A DNA stretch of 42,977 bases from an uncultured Collinsella sp. GTDB lineage: Bacteria; Actinomycetota; Coriobacteriia; Coriobacteriales; Coriobacteriaceae. The DNA lies in contig CAKUEU010000009.1 in NCBI GenBank assembly GCA_934646865.1, positions 1 to 42,977 of the forward strand, in the 5' to 3' direction. Under the pieces are notes generated by a model. It saw only the letters and a list, made by a program, of their open reading frames with translations. It ran no database searches and was not told where the DNA came from. Shown piece by piece: positions 25,845 through 34,398 of this stretch. The translations under genes and the position numbers were made by a program. How positions within the stretch are numbered: position 1 is the stretch's first letter; each line of letters begins with the position of its first letter.

Positions 25845-26454
25845 GTGTGGTCTCCTTAGTCGAGGTGAGAATGCTGTGGGCGAAACCGAGCTCGACGGCT
25901 CGTTCGGCCGAAAGGTACGTGTCCTTTGCCGTGAGCGCCTGGACGCGCTTGGTCGAAAGACCGCTACGCTCGGAGAGGATTTGCGTGAGCGCCTTGCGGG
26001 TCTGCATGAGGCGCCGGCTTGTCTCCTGGAGGGCTAGAGCCGAGCCCCCGGCCCCTTGCGGGATGAGTGGGTCATGAATCATGAGCTCGGCATGGGGAGC
26101 CATGCGGCGCTCGTCACCGCCCATAAAGATGATGGCTCCCATGGAAGCGGCGAGCTCCAGGCAGACGGTGTGTATAGGGCATGCTGCGAGACGCATGGTG
26201 TCGTAGATGGCAAGGCCGGCGCGCACGTTGCCGCCGGGGCTGGCGATAAAGACCGTGATGGGGGCGACTGGGTCGGCCGCCTCGAGCAAGCGGATCTGCT
26301 GGCACAGGTCGTAGGCCATTGCGCTGTTGATGTCGCCCACGACGGAGAGTTCGCGGCGCGCGAGCATCTCGTCGTAAACGGAGGTGAGCGTGACGCCGCG
26401 GGCCGATTCGCGCATCGTCAGCGGGCTGATGATAGGGGTCTGAGTGGTGTCCAT
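25837..26454 (-). CDS. ClpP-like serine protease
   Basis: A protein of 205 residues. The catalytic triad is visible as Ser104 in LELAASMGAIIF, His127 in HAELMIHDP and Asp178 in TAKDTYLSAERAVELG; the oxyanion motif is ASPGGNVRAG. ClpP forms a barrel that degrades proteins delivered by an unfoldase. The housekeeping ClpP usually sits with trigger factor and clpX; here it sits between an unknown protein and a VirD4-like ATPase, so it is an accessory paralogue. The ATG at 26454 follows AAAGGAG. Peptidase activity looks intact. Partner unfoldase unknown. Confidence 0.9.
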   Translation of the reverse strand: MDTTQTPIISPLTMRESARGVTLTSVYDEMLARRELSVVGDINSAMAYDLCQQIRLLEAADPVAPITVFIASPGGNVRAGLAIYDTMRLAACPIHTVCLELAASMGAIIFMGGDERRMAPHAELMIHDPLIPQGAGGSALALQETSRRLMQTRKALTQILSERSGLSTKRVQALTAKDTYLSAERAVELGFAHSILTSTKETTHD

Positions 26455-26507
26455 GAGGACTCCTTTCTGAATGTGGTGGATCTTGATGGGGCTATGCGTG
26501 CCTGTCT

Positions 26508-27407
26508 TTAGGACTCGAAGGCATGCTCGAGCCTGCGCTCAAGCTCGGTAGTGGCCTTATGGGTGCCGGCATTAGCCAGCGCTTTGTCGAACGCGCCAAA
26601 GCGCAACAGCGTGGCGATGGGCGCGGTGTAGGCAAGGTGCAGCTGGCGCTCGAGATCATCGGGAAACTCGTTGGGGTCGTAGCGTTTCCGGTAGAAGTGG
26701 GTAATGCTCTGATTCATCTCCCATTCGTCGCGGTAGCGTTCGAACTGCCGCTGCTGGATATCGATGACTCGGATTGTCTGGGAACGAAGGACCGCGGGCG
26801 CCAGTGCCCGATAGCCGTCGAAAAGCCGGCTCAGGCTGAGTGTGCGGAGCATGTCGATGAGGGTACGAACCGTGGTCGGCCCCGCCTGGAATCGGGCAGT
26901 CGCACGGTTGTAACGTTCGCGGTCGAGCACCATGATGTTGGGTGGTCCCGATGGGTCTGCCGTATCGTCCTGCCCGCAGTTTGCCTGCTGATGCCGTGCC
27001 TCCAGGGCGTCGAGCCCCATGGCAAGGTCATGGATGGGAAGCGTTATCGCGTTCTGCAGATCGTATCGATGGTCCATCAATGTCATCCGCGTCTCGTCGT
27101 CCATGTCGAGTCGCAACTTGGTATCGAGTGCCGTGATCATATGCGCCAGATGGCCCATGGTATACGGGCCGTCGGTCTTGCCGTGGGGTCCGAGATAAGG
27201 GTCGGTTAGCTCGCGGACGGCCGGATCGTCCATGGTCTCGGCGCAACGATTCGCCGAAAACTCATGGTTACTCAGGGCCTCGTCGATGGGCAGCAGGGCG
27301 AAGTTCGCAATCGTGGCGGCGGCGAAGCTGGTGTCGTAGCCACCGTGTAGGGCGCGGTCGATGCGGGCCTGGAGTACGGTGCCGGCGGTTTGGGGACGGG
27401 TGTTCAT
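26508..27407 (-). CDS. Protein of unknown function, first gene of the ClpP/TraG-like module
   Basis: A protein of 299 residues that I do not recognise. It is predicted to be soluble and mostly helical, rich in Arg, Asp, Leu and Thr, with no signal peptide or membrane helix. Segments such as MDDETRMTLMDHRYDLQNA, TLSLSRLFDGYRALAPAVL and RQFERYRDEWEMNQ look like long amphipathic helices. It starts at 27407 behind GGAAACGCC and is 53 bases upstream of the ClpP-like gene on the same strand. It may be a substrate, adaptor or structural partner of that protease; this is inference from position only. Confidence 0.75.
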   Translation of the reverse strand: MNTRPQTAGTVLQARIDRALHGGYDTSFAAATIANFALLPIDEALSNHEFSANRCAETMDDPAVRELTDPYLGPHGKTDGPYTMGHLAHMITALDTKLRLDMDDETRMTLMDHRYDLQNAITLPIHDLAMGLDALEARHQQANCGQDDTADPSGPPNIMVLDRERYNRATARFQAGPTTVRTLIDMLRTLSLSRLFDGYRALAPAVLRSQTIRVIDIQQRQFERYRDEWEMNQSITHFYRKRYDPNEFPDDLERQLHLAYTAPIATLLRFGAFDKALANAGTHKATTELERRLEHAFES

Positions 27408-27833
27408 GGCGTTTCCAATCTGTGATGTGCTTGCTTGCGAGTGGTGTGCTGGGTGTCGTTGGTGATGTGCTTGCGGTTCTTGATGTGCTGGATTGGGTGC
27501 TATGGGGCCAATATGCTCGAAGGACGTTTGTCGGGTGATGGGCGTGCTCCGTGCTTAGACGGGACAGCTGACGTTAGCGAGCGCCTCGGACGGTCTTGCT
27601 CCGTTATTTAGTTGTCGATAAAAGATGCTTGGTGTTCATATGCCGATCTTCTTTCTCTTACACGCTGAAAACTGAAACTGAATATGCTCGATCAAACGGT
27701 GACCAACGTTACGGTCATCTTTAACTTAATCAGGCTCCCGCGATTTGGCAAGTATCTTTTTCAAAAATGTTCTTCGGGGGATGCTTGGCTCGGATATGAT
27801 GGTGCGCGGCAAACTCAACGCAGGGAGGCATAT
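27408..27833. other. Gene-free interval with three short direct repeats
   Basis: This divergent gap of 426 bases separates the ClpP/TraG-like module from the HAD genes. The word TGATGTGCT occurs three times (27424, 27464 and 27481), twice as GTGATGTGCTTGC; on the minus strand these lie just upstream of the unknown gene and could be operator sites. A/T-rich stretches at 27590-27780 may hold the divergent promoters; TATGAT at 27794 is a possible -10 box for the rightward gene. I see no other structure. Confidence 0.45.
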
Positions 27834-28676
27834 ATGGCAATCAAGGCCATCGCAATGGATATCGACGGTACACTCACCAACGACCAGAAGGTGATCAGCC
27901 CGCGCACGCGCGAGAAGCTGCTCGCGGCGCAGGAGTCGGGCATCAAGCTCATCTTGGCTTCGGGCCGTCCCGCATGGGGCCTTCATGCCCTGGCGCAGGA
28001 GCTCGATCTTCAGAACCACGATGGCCTGCTGGTGGCCTTTAACGGTGCGCACGTGGTCGATGCTCAGACCGACGAGGTACTGTTTGACCAGGCCATGCCG
28101 GTCGACGAGCTGCACCGCTTGCTCGACCACCTGCGCAACTTTGACGTGATCCCTATGATCTCTCTTGGCCGCGATTTGCATGTCGTGGACTCGTATCGCT
28201 GCATGATCACGTTGCCGGACGGTTCGCAGAAGAACATCGTCAAGTATGAGCGCGATGCGTGCGATCTTAAGATTCGCGAGGTCGAGAGCCTTCATGAGGT
28301 CGCGGATGCCTATCCGGTGGACAAGCTGCTCACCGCGGGCGATCCGGCCTATCTGCAGGCGCATCACGAGGAGATGTACGCACCCTTTACCGAGACGCTT
28401 TCGGGTATGTTTACGGCCGACTGGTACTTTGAGTTTACGGCGCCCGGTATCGATAAAGCACGTGCGCTTCAGGGAGCTCTGCCCAAGCTTGGTATCGATG
28501 CCAGCGAGGTCGTTTCGTTTGGCGACGGCCAGAATGACAAGTCCATGATCGAGTGGGCGGGCACGGGTGTTGCCATGGGCAACGCCGTCGATGAGGTCAA
28601 GGCCGTGGCTCAGATGGTGACCGCCAATAACAACGAAGATGGCATCGCGGTGGCACTCGACAAGCTGCTGGGTTAG
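27834..28676 (+). CDS. Cof-type HAD-superfamily sugar phosphatase
   Basis: A protein of 280 residues. Motif I is AMDIDGTLTND with the nucleophile Asp and the acid Asp, motif II is LILASGRP, and motif IV is VVSFGDGQNDKSMIEWAG, followed by GVAMGNAVDEVKAVA. The large cap domain in the middle is of the C2 type, as in Cof/YidA proteins, which dephosphorylate sugar phosphates and similar small molecules in the cytoplasm. The ATG at 27834 follows GGGAGGCATAT. A terminator and a second HAD gene follow on the same strand. Confidence 0.92.
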   Translation: MAIKAIAMDIDGTLTNDQKVISPRTREKLLAAQESGIKLILASGRPAWGLHALAQELDLQNHDGLLVAFNGAHVVDAQTDEVLFDQAMPVDELHRLLDHLRNFDVIPMISLGRDLHVVDSYRCMITLPDGSQKNIVKYERDACDLKIREVESLHEVADAYPVDKLLTAGDPAYLQAHHEEMYAPFTETLSGMFTADWYFEFTAPGIDKARALQGALPKLGIDASEVVSFGDGQNDKSMIEWAGTGVAMGNAVDEVKAVAQMVTANNNEDGIAVALDKLLG

Positions 28677-28698
28677 AATCGCCGATAGTGCATGGTTC

Positions 28699-28724
28699 GG
28701 GCGTCCGCTTGCGGGCGCCTTTTT
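28699..28724 (+). terminator. Short terminator between the two HAD genes
   Basis: GGCGTCCG (28700-28707) pairs with CGGGCGCC (28712-28719) with one G.T pair, a 4-base loop, then TTTTT. The next gene starts only 15 bases later, so read-through or partial termination is likely. Confidence 0.8.
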
Positions 28725-28739
28725 GTTAGGGAGGGTGCC

Positions 28740-29399
28740 GTGTCCGCATTTCCGTTCGACGCCGTTATCTTTGACATGGACGGCGTCATCGTCGATACCG
28801 AGTATTACTACCTGGGGGAGACCGCTGCGTTTGCCAAAGAGCTTGGGCTGAACCTGACCCAAGAGGAGTTAAACGGGCAGGTTGGTACCTCGCATCAGTT
28901 CTTTTTGCATATGCTGGTCGATTGGTTTGAGCGCGCCGGAAAGGGACACTTCACCGGCGAGGAGGCGCTGGCCCGCTGGGATGAGTGGGCACATAAACGA
29001 CCGCGCGATTATCAGACCTTGATCAATCCGGGCGCCGTGGAGACGATTCGCGAGCTTCCGCGCCGCGGCGTTCGCGTGGCGCTGGCCAGCTCGTCTCCCA
29101 TGGACAGCATCGAGGAAGTGCTCGATGCGTGCGGTCTGTCGGATGCCTTTGAGTACGTGGTGAGCGGCGAGCAGTTTAAGGAGAGCAAGCCCGAGCCCGA
29201 TATTTACCTGCATGCGTTGGATTTGCTGGGGCTGCCCGCGGACCGCTGCTGCTGCGTCGAAGACTCGGTGCCCGGCATCACTGCCGGCAAGCGAGCGGGT
29301 CTGACGGTGATCGCCAAACGCGAGGAGCGCTTTGGCTTTAGTCAGGACGCCGCGGATAAGATTATCGATCAGCTGCCAGAGCTGCTGGAGCTTGCGTAG
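28740..29399 (+). CDS. HAD-superfamily hydrolase, beta-phosphoglucomutase-like
   Basis: A protein of 219 residues. Motif I is VIFDMDGVIVDTE, motif II is VALASSSP, motif III lies in KESKPEPDIYLHAL and motif IV in CCCVEDSVPGITAGKRAG. The C1 helical cap sits between motifs I and II, as in beta-phosphoglucomutase and 2-deoxyglucose-6-phosphatase. It may be a mutase or a phosphatase. The start is GTG at 28740 behind TTAGGGAGGGTGCC; residues before it, in a longer frame from 28692, would cover the upstream terminator and are not credible. Confidence 0.9.
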   Translation: MSAFPFDAVIFDMDGVIVDTEYYYLGETAAFAKELGLNLTQEELNGQVGTSHQFFLHMLVDWFERAGKGHFTGEEALARWDEWAHKRPRDYQTLINPGAVETIRELPRRGVRVALASSSPMDSIEEVLDACGLSDAFEYVVSGEQFKESKPEPDIYLHALDLLGLPADRCCCVEDSVPGITAGKRAGLTVIAKREERFGFSQDAADKIIDQLPELLELA

Positions 29400-29457
29400 G
29401 ACTAGCGATGCGTAATCCGCACCGATTATTGATTCCATATTTGCCAGGGGAGGGCAA

Positions 29458-30201
29458 ATGCCATCGACTGAAGGGTTGACCGACGGAAAAGCGGCAATCC
29501 CGCTATATCAACAGGTTATCGATATCATCAAAAATGACATCAATTCTGGTACCTATAAGGCGGGCGCTCGGATACCAAATGAATTCGAATTGGCCGAAAG
29601 CTACAAAGTCGGTCGCGTTACCGTTCGGCGAGCCATTGAAGAGCTTGTCCAGCAGGGCTACCTTACCAAGCAGCAGGGGAGGGGCACGTTTGTAAACGCC
29701 CCCAAGCTCAAGCGTAAAATCCGCCAGAAGGACGACGTTCAGAGCTTTTCGGACGCCTGTCGTGTCAACGAGATGGAGCCCGGGGCGCGTATTGTCTCAA
29801 GAAAAGTGTTGCCGGCCGATGCTGCCGAAGCGCATTTTTTTGGCGTTCCCGTTGGGTCGGAACTGATCTGCATTGAACGCGTGCGCACCGCCGATGGCAT
29901 CCCCGTGATGCTCGAGAACAACACGTACGTTTATGAAGACAACGCCTTTTTGGCGAAGGCGGACCTTACCGATCAATCAATTTTCGAGGTCGTGCGCGAA
30001 CGGACGGGTCGCGGGCCTGCCCTCACCGAGCCGTGCACGCTTGAGATCGCGTGTGCGTCACCCGAAGTCGCCCGGCTACTGTCCGTTCCCACGGGAGAGC
30101 CTCTGTTTTATATGGAGGCATATTTCTACGACGAGCAGCAACGACCGTTTATCATCGGCCGACAGCGGATTGTAGGATCGCGCTACGTTTTTGATATCTA
30201 G
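29458..30201 (+). CDS. GntR family (HutC/UTRA) transcriptional regulator
   Basis: A protein of 247 residues. Residues about 15-80 are a winged helix-turn-helix (ELAESYKVGRVTVRRAIEEL and the wing QQGRGTFVN); from about 95 to the end is a UTRA ligand domain (IERVRTADGIPVMLENNTYV, FYMEAYFYDEQQRPFIIGRQR). HutC-type regulators sense a pathway sugar or amino acid. The E. coli fructoselysine regulator FrlR belongs to this family, which fits the genes downstream. The ATG at 29458 follows GGGGAGGGCAA. A terminator ends the gene, and a palindrome at the next promoter is its probable operator. Confidence 0.93.
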   Translation: MPSTEGLTDGKAAIPLYQQVIDIIKNDINSGTYKAGARIPNEFELAESYKVGRVTVRRAIEELVQQGYLTKQQGRGTFVNAPKLKRKIRQKDDVQSFSDACRVNEMEPGARIVSRKVLPADAAEAHFFGVPVGSELICIERVRTADGIPVMLENNTYVYEDNAFLAKADLTDQSIFEVVRERTGRGPALTEPCTLEIACASPEVARLLSVPTGEPLFYMEAYFYDEQQRPFIIGRQRIVGSRYVFDI

Positions 30202-30219
30202 GACGTTGATCAAGAGAAC

Positions 30220-30253
30220 GCCCGGCGGCCCAAATTGCCTGCCGGGCTTTTTT
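30220..30253 (+). terminator. Rho-independent terminator of the GntR gene
   Basis: GCCCGGC(GG) at 30220-30228 pairs with (CC)T-GCCGGGC at 30238-30247, followed by TTTTTT. Confidence 0.88.
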
Positions 30254-30268
30254 GCCGTTCGCCGCCGT

Positions 30269-30362
30269 TGAACGACCGTTCACCCGAGTCTTCGTAACCT
30301 GTCCGAAATATCCTTGAAGTGCTAAAAACACGCTGATAATCTATAGAACGTCATAGGACGTT
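30269..30362 (+). promoter_or_regulatory. Promoter and GntR-type operators of the catabolic operon
   Basis: TTGAAG (30314-30319), a 17-base spacer and TAATCT (30337-30342) form the promoter. The operator AACGTCATAGGACGTT (30347-30362) is a perfect 6-bp inverted repeat with a 4-base centre, placed right over the transcription start, where a repressor would block. A second perfect palindrome TGAACGACCGTTCA (30269-30282) lies upstream. The likely binder is the GntR protein encoded just before. Confidence 0.65.
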
Positions 30363-30421
30363 TGCATTGCGCGAACGTTAAAGCGAGACACGATAAGGTC
30401 TCGGGTTCTTTGGAGGTATCT

Positions 30422-31885
30422 ATGTCAGATACGAAGGCGAAGAAGACAAACAGACGTTTCAAATTCAAATTACCGCACGTCTATACGATCATGTTCTTGC
30501 TGATCGTTGTCTTTGCGGTCCTGACCTGGATCGTTCCCTCTGGCCAGTATCAGCGCAAGACAATCTCGACGGCGGCGGGCGAGCGCGAAGTCGCCGTTGC
30601 CGGAACCTATGAACAGGTCGATAAGAACTATACCGATTCCGAGACCGGTGAGACCATCAACCTGGGTCAGGATATCTTTGCGGTTTTGCAAGCGCCCACC
30701 GAGGGTATCCAGGCGGCGGCCGACGTTGTCGCGTTCGTCCTGCTGATTGGTGGTTCGTTTGCAATCATCACCAAGACCAATGCGTTGAATGCCGGCATGA
30801 GCCGCGTGATTAAAAAGCTCAAGAATAAGGACATCCTCATCATTCCCATCACGATGACCTTGCTGTCCATCTGCGGCACGACGTTTGGTATGTCTGAGGA
30901 AGCCCTGCCGTTCTACGCCATCTTCATTCCCATCATGATGGGCATCGGCTATGACTCGATGACGGCATTTATCATCTGCTTCCTCGGTCCTAACCTGGGA
31001 TACTGCGCCTCGACCATTGACCCGTTTAACGTTTTGATCGCCCAGGGCATCATTGGTATCGAGGGCAATCCGCAGCTGTGGCTGCGCGCCGTTTCTTGGG
31101 TTATCTTCACCGCCGTCGGTATCGCATGGGCTATGCGCTATGCCATGCGCGTAAAGAAAAACCCCGAGTCGTCCATTACGTATGAGGACGACAAGCTCAA
31201 GCGCGTTGAGTTCTCTGTGACCGACGCTTCCATCGAGGAGGAGTTTACCACCCGCCAGAAGCTCGTACTGATCGATTTTGCTTGCGGTATGGGTATTATC
31301 GTCTGGGGCCTTGTTACCCAGGGCTGGTACATGAATGAGATCTCCGCCGTGTTCCTTGGTATGGGCCTGCTTGCCGGCATCCTGGGCGGTCTTGATCAGC
31401 AGACGATCGCCGAGGAGTTCGTTAAGGGCCTTGCCGACTTTGCGTACGCCGCCATCGTTATCGGTATTGCTCGCGGCATTCTGGTCATCGCCGAGGGCGG
31501 CATGATCATCGACACCATCCTCCAGGCACTTGCCACCGCACTCGCCGGAGCGCCGGCCGCCGTGTACACCACGTTTATGTACGTCGTTCTTGGCCTGCTC
31601 TCCCTGCTTGTTCCCTCGAGCTCTGGCCTGGCGGCGCTCACCATGCCCGTTATGGGTCCCCTGACCGAGCTCATGGGCCTCAATCCCGAGGCTGCCGTCA
31701 CCGCGCTCCAGTTTGCCAACCAAACCATCAACACTATCAGCCCTACGGCGGGCATGACGGTTGCCGGCCTTGCCGTGGCAAAGATTTCGTTTGGCCAATG
31801 GTGGAAGACCATTTGGAAGTTCTTCATCTTTATGGTCGTGTTTGGCTTGGTCATTACCGCCATCTCCGGCATGCTTCCGGCGTAA
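30422..31885 (+). CDS. YfcC/DcuC family membrane transporter
   Basis: A protein of 487 residues with about 12 membrane helices. Family marks are LTWIVPSGQYQR near the start, ICGTTFGMSEEALPFYAIFI and LVPSSSGLAALTMPVMGPL, as in YfcC/DcuC/arginine-ornithine-type secondary transporters. The charged N-terminal tail (residues 1-20) is cytoplasmic. It is the only transporter in the locus and is thus the candidate importer for its substrate, replacing FrlA of E. coli. The ATG at 30422 follows GGAGGTATCT. The next gene is 10 bases away. Confidence 0.92.
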   Translation: MSDTKAKKTNRRFKFKLPHVYTIMFLLIVVFAVLTWIVPSGQYQRKTISTAAGEREVAVAGTYEQVDKNYTDSETGETINLGQDIFAVLQAPTEGIQAAADVVAFVLLIGGSFAIITKTNALNAGMSRVIKKLKNKDILIIPITMTLLSICGTTFGMSEEALPFYAIFIPIMMGIGYDSMTAFIICFLGPNLGYCASTIDPFNVLIAQGIIGIEGNPQLWLRAVSWVIFTAVGIAWAMRYAMRVKKNPESSITYEDDKLKRVEFSVTDASIEEEFTTRQKLVLIDFACGMGIIVWGLVTQGWYMNEISAVFLGMGLLAGILGGLDQQTIAEEFVKGLADFAYAAIVIGIARGILVIAEGGMIIDTILQALATALAGAPAAVYTTFMYVVLGLLSLLVPSSSGLAALTMPVMGPLTELMGLNPEAAVTALQFANQTINTISPTAGMTVAGLAVAKISFGQWWKTIWKFFIFMVVFGLVITAISGMLPA

Positions 31886-31895
31886 GGAGGTCGCG

Positions 31896-33479
31896 ATGTC
31901 CGATCGTTTGACGGTGCTGACGTCTAAGAGCGTCTTCACCGGTACGGAAGACCAGCCGTTTGAAGGTTTTGTCGCGGTACGCGGCAATCGGATTGAAGCC
32001 GTCGGTGGCGCTGGCGAGGCAGGCTCGTTTCTCGCCCAGGCGGATGAGGCGATCGATTGTGGCGACAGGACTGTCATGCCTGGCCTGGTCGATGTGCATA
32101 CGTTCTATACGGGCTGGGCGTTGCGGAGCCTGGGGGCCGACTTATCCGAAGCCTCTGACGTCGACGAAGTGGTAGCGCTTCTGCAGGTATGGAAGGATGC
32201 CCACCTCGATTGCGCCGCCGCCTTTGGGCACGACCTTCCTGCGTCGCTCGCCGAAGACGTCGAGAATGAAAAAACGGCGGCAGCGCTCGACGGCGCCTTC
32301 GGAGATATTCCCGTTGTCTGCTTTACCCCGGGTGCCGAGACGTGCGTTCTCAACGTCGCCGCCAGCGAGCGCTATGGTTTTACGCCCGAGGCCTGCTATG
32401 CCGAGAAGATCTGGCGTATGATGCGGGACTTCTTGGCGCTTCCCGAGGTGCGCGCCGGGTATTCGGATTACATGGCGATGCTGAACGCTCGCGGTGTCAC
32501 GGCTATCAAAGAGATGGCCTTCGATGACTATTACGGATTTGCCGATGAGATGGCGCGCCGTGAGGAATCTGGCGAGCTGACGGTTCGCGTCTCCATGATG
32601 TCACAGCCGGTGGGCGCCGGGGCGAATCTGCCCTATGCCCGTGCGGCGCGTGATCGCTTCCAGGGACCGTTTGTTCGTTTCTCGGGCTTCAACCGTATGA
32701 CCGATCGCGGCGTATGGGTGGGGCTTGCCGAGATGATCGACCCTTATGAGGAGACGGCCGATGCGGGGGCTGCCGGCAAGACGGTTGTCGAGGAGCCCGA
32801 GTGGGGTTTGATTGAGGACGAGCTGCGCGCGATTGATGCCGAGGGCTTCCGTTACTCGCTTCATTGTCAGGGCGACGGCGCCGTTCGCCACACCGTTGCG
32901 CTGTATGCCTCGCTGCCGCGAGATGAGCACGGAGCCATGCTTCGACGCCACGCGATCACCGACCTCGAGAACTCTGATCCGGAAGACCTTGCCCTTTTTG
33001 GCAAGCTGGGCGGAATCTGCGAGGTCTACCCCCAGATCCTCACGCTCGATAAGCGCGAGGACTGCCTGTCGATGATGCGTCGGCAGATCGGCGAGGTCCG
33101 ACTGCAGCACAGCTGGAACCGTCGCGGTATGGAAGACGCGGGATGTACGGTGTGCTGTGGCACCGACCTTCCGCTCTTGATTCCGAGTCTGGGCGAATCA
33201 ATCTACAGCGCGTGCGGTGGTTATTTTGCCGACGGTTTGTCCGTGAATGAGGGTAATACGCTGACGCTCGCCGAGCTCCTTCGTGCATGGACGGCAGGGG
33301 GCGCATATGACCTGATGCGCGAGGATGAGCTGGGAACGCTCGAGGCCGGTAAGCTTGCCGACATCTGCGTGCTCGATCGCGATGTGTTTGACCTTGACTA
33401 CCACGATGCCTGTGACCTTGCTGTTGATATGACCATGTCGGACGGACGTATCGTGTTCGACCGAAATAAGGAGGTTTAG
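31896..33479 (+). CDS. Amidohydrolase family 3 (YtcJ-like) protein with altered metal motif
   Basis: A protein of 527 residues. The frame of a YtcJ-like amidohydrolase is clear: VMPGLVDVHTF, SLHCQGDGAVRHTVALYAS, RHAITDLENSDPEDLALFGKLGG (start shown), CCGTDLPLL and the C-terminal LEAGKLADICVLDRDVFD. The usual HxH after PGxxDx is His68-Thr-Phe70 here, so one metal ligand is missing; the later His and Asp are kept. It is the second gene of the operon, 10 bases after the transporter behind AAGGAGGTCGCG. A role in hydrolysing an N-acyl, formyl or peptide-like bond of the imported compound is plausible. Confidence 0.88.
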   Translation: MSDRLTVLTSKSVFTGTEDQPFEGFVAVRGNRIEAVGGAGEAGSFLAQADEAIDCGDRTVMPGLVDVHTFYTGWALRSLGADLSEASDVDEVVALLQVWKDAHLDCAAAFGHDLPASLAEDVENEKTAAALDGAFGDIPVVCFTPGAETCVLNVAASERYGFTPEACYAEKIWRMMRDFLALPEVRAGYSDYMAMLNARGVTAIKEMAFDDYYGFADEMARREESGELTVRVSMMSQPVGAGANLPYARAARDRFQGPFVRFSGFNRMTDRGVWVGLAEMIDPYEETADAGAAGKTVVEEPEWGLIEDELRAIDAEGFRYSLHCQGDGAVRHTVALYASLPRDEHGAMLRRHAITDLENSDPEDLALFGKLGGICEVYPQILTLDKREDCLSMMRRQIGEVRLQHSWNRRGMEDAGCTVCCGTDLPLLIPSLGESIYSACGGYFADGLSVNEGNTLTLAELLRAWTAGGAYDLMREDELGTLEAGKLADICVLDRDVFDLDYHDACDLAVDMTMSDGRIVFDRNKEV

Positions 33480-33480
33480 C

Positions 33481-34332
33481 ATGCCTGAAACCAAACCATC
33501 GCTGCGACGCGAGCAGATTGCGGGCATGAACATCCACTACATCATGTGGTCGCTCGACTATTTTTTGGATACGCAACAGCGCCTGGGCTTTGAGTCCATC
33601 GAACTGTGGTGCGCCGAGCCCCATGTGACGCTCGATCACACTGGGTATTATGAGGCCGAGGCTCTGGCGAAAAAGGCCGCCGACCGTGGTCTGCGCTATC
33701 GGACGCTCTGTCCCGAGAACGTGGTCTATCCATGGCAGTATTGCGCCCGTAAGCCGCTTCACGAGCAGCGGAGCCTGGCGTATTTCAAGCATGGCATCGA
33801 GCTTGCCGAGGTGCTGGGATGCGACCGCATGTCCGTAAACTCGGGTTGGGGTGACTGGGACGAGGATCGCGAAGAGGCGTGGAAGCGCAGCCGCGAGCAC
33901 CTATCCATCTTGGCGGAGTATGCCGGCGAGCACGGTCTGGTGCTAACAATGGAGAGCCTGCGTCCCGAGGAGAGCAACCTTGTGACGACCGTCGCCGATG
34001 CCAAGCGCATGATCGATGAGGTTGCGAGTCCGTATCTGCAGCCTATGGTTGATACGACCGCAATGGGTGTTGCGGGTGAGTCGCTCGAGGACTGGTTTGC
34101 CGCATTTGGCGACGGTGCGATCCACGAGATGCACTTTATCGATGGCGACCCCTATGGCCATCTGGTCTGGGGCGACGGCAAGCACGATATGGATGCCTTC
34201 GTCGCCACGCTCAACGCCCATGGTTTCGATGGCATGTTGGGTCAGGAAATCACGGACGGTCGTTACTTCGATGACCCGGCGGCGGCAGATGCCAAGAACA
34301 TGGCCGCCTTCGAGAAGTATCTGATTGACTAG
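33481..34332 (+). CDS. Sugar isomerase/epimerase, FrlC-like
   Basis: A protein of 283 residues, a xylose-isomerase-type TIM barrel. The text MESLRPEESNLVTTVADAKR then SPYLQPMVDTTAM parallels the E. coli fructoselysine 3-epimerase FrlC (EPLTPYESNVV ... MVD), with the metal-binding Glu and Asp. The late metal site EMHFIDGDPYGHLVWGDGKH matches the HLHIVDSDG...G(D/E)GK region. FrlC turns psicoselysine into fructoselysine. It starts one base after the amidohydrolase gene. The orientation toward Amadori compounds rests on the two neighbours downstream. Confidence 0.85.
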   Translation: MPETKPSLRREQIAGMNIHYIMWSLDYFLDTQQRLGFESIELWCAEPHVTLDHTGYYEAEALAKKAADRGLRYRTLCPENVVYPWQYCARKPLHEQRSLAYFKHGIELAEVLGCDRMSVNSGWGDWDEDREEAWKRSREHLSILAEYAGEHGLVLTMESLRPEESNLVTTVADAKRMIDEVASPYLQPMVDTTAMGVAGESLEDWFAAFGDGAIHEMHFIDGDPYGHLVWGDGKHDMDAFVATLNAHGFDGMLGQEITDGRYFDDPAAADAKNMAAFEKYLID

Positions 34333-34345
34333 ATAAGATTTTGCT

Positions 34346-34375
34346 CGGCCATGTAAGACGCGTCATGCATGGCCG
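34346..34375 (+). other. Intercistronic hairpin between epimerase and deglycase genes
   Basis: CGGCCATG (34346-34353) pairs perfectly with CATGGCCG (34368-34375); the 14-base loop contains GACGCGTC, which can pair further. No U-run follows, so it is more likely an mRNA processing or stabilising element than a terminator. Confidence 0.5.
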
Positions 34376-34398
34376 GCCAAGCTGGAAAGGAACTAAAC

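Noticed and set aside
27422..27491. Three TGATGTGCT repeats as a possible CRISPR or iteron array
   Set aside because: The repeats are only 9-13 bases, imperfect, few, and spaced irregularly (40 and 17 bases). They are noted only as possible operator sites.
30269..30282. TGAACGACCGTTCA as a LexA (SOS) box
   Set aside because: It fits GAACnnnnGTTC, but it is upstream of the promoter of a sugar-catabolic operon with a dedicated GntR regulator; an SOS role would be out of place. Kept as a possible regulator site.
30470..32077. A 535-codon minus-strand frame opposite the YfcC transporter
   Set aside because: It runs through a membrane-protein gene with obvious helices on the other strand and has no credible start or domain.
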